Below, in pieces: positions 37,760-37,937 of a DNA stretch of 37,937 nucleotides. Source of the stretch: a virus; the IMG/VR virus record IMGVR_UViG_3300036985_000835, positions 1 to 37,937 of that record, one strand, 5' to 3'. The notes beneath the pieces were generated by a model, which had not been told where the DNA came from, did not search any database, and worked only from the letters and a program-made list of their open reading frames with translations. How positions within the stretch are numbered: the stretch's first letter is position 1; the number at the start of each line of letters is the position of its first letter. A program made the position numbers and the translations under genes.

Positions 37760-37937
37760 TTAATAAACTTGTCTAGCTTAAGCATGGGTACAATCTTATT
37801 AGTAATGTCTTCAGCAAGTGACACAGCCTCTTCTTCCTTATCAGTAATATTCCAATTATGAAGAAGTATACTCATGTGCATAGCTTCATGATTAACCAGG
37901 GTAACATCAGTAAAGTCTCCTTTGAAATGTTTCTTAT
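37756..37937 (-). CDS. Putative HExxH metal-dependent protein, N-terminus cut by right edge
   Basis: An open frame enters from the right edge and stops with TGA at 37756. The visible 59 residues contain VTLVNHEAMHMSILLHNWNI, which holds the HExxH zinc-binding signature (H-E-A-M-H), followed by an acidic helix (TDKEEEAVSLAEDIT). Zincin-type proteases with the glutamate-rich segment downstream have a similar plan, the third ligand possibly being a Glu there. The catalytic assignment is tentative because most of the protein is outside the window. Its stop overlaps the next start. Confidence 0.55.
   Translation of the reverse strand, partial: KKHFKGDFTDVTLVNHEAMHMSILLHNWNITDKEEEAVSLAEDITNKIVPMLKLDKFIK

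Noticed and set aside
1-37937. Reassigned stop codon (TAG or TGA recoding, known in some crAss-like phages)
   Set aside because: TAG ends the HU/IHF-like gene (28305) and the 64-aa gene (37565), and TGA ends several genes at tight junctions. No frame is interrupted by an in-frame stop.
1-37937. tRNA genes, CRISPR arrays, integrase or insertion sequences
   Set aside because: No cloverleaf-like sequence, regular spaced repeats, tyrosine or serine recombinase, or transposase frame was recognised in the gaps or genes.

Overview
The window looks like the late, virion-building part of a double-stranded DNA phage of Bacteroidota, most probably a crAss-like podovirus (order Crassvirales) or a close relative. 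Every supported gene lies on the minus strand, so genes are read from the right edge to the left. The DNA is AT-rich and the standard code is used: TAA, TGA and at least two TAG codons act as stops. The crAss-like assignment rests on a recognisable block of large terminase, portal, acidic scaffold-like protein, major capsid protein, ring-type tail proteins and a stabilization-type protein. An HU/IHF-like protein and a PD-(D/E)XK nuclease sit beside the terminase, and no tape-measure gene is visible. Host signs are TATATTTG elements that fit the Bacteroidota -7 consensus TAnnTTTG, A-rich leaders without clear Shine-Dalgarno sequences, and SprB/PKD-like and collagen-like fibre domains. All family names are from reading the sequence, not from database searches.

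Layout in transcription order. (1) 37937-37140: an HExxH protein cut by the right edge and three small genes, closed by a strong terminator. (2) 37102-36325: a 58-aa protein, an Acb2/Tad1-like candidate counter-defence protein and a GroES-like co-chaperonin, with their own promoter and terminator. (3) 36316-29385: tail fibres (collagen-like, YadA-head-like and Lcl_C-like domains), then a lysis cassette with a candidate one-piece spanin, several small membrane proteins, a GH24 lysozyme and an M15 peptidase. (4) 29358-18416: the packaging and head operon, from small DNA-binding proteins through TerL, portal and scaffold-like protein to the capsid protein, followed by a terminator. (5) 18417-10273: a 339-aa protein, then twelve tightly packed, very basic small proteins, a ring/closure-type structural protein and a ferritin-like protein. 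(6) 10271-8525: one large structural protein with its own leader and terminator. (7) 8516-3551: Cys-rich and beta-rich fibre or appendage proteins. (8) 3543-1: ring/adaptor proteins and the start of a stabilization-type tail protein that runs off the left edge.

The most unusual part is 11453-17348. Twelve consecutive Lys/Ala-rich proteins are joined by near-identical junctions in which a lysine-codon tail doubles as the purine-rich region before the next start. Seven of the twelve share the short motif L-x-K-A-x-x-G, usually near the N-terminus, and several carry one glycine-rich hydrophobic segment. They sit between the capsid and tail genes, so they may be packaged internal proteins, but this is an inference.

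Six small genes (39 to 58 codons) at 16119, 29441, 34019, 35340, 36926 and 37235, plus the two edge-truncated genes, were found by direct translation of gaps.
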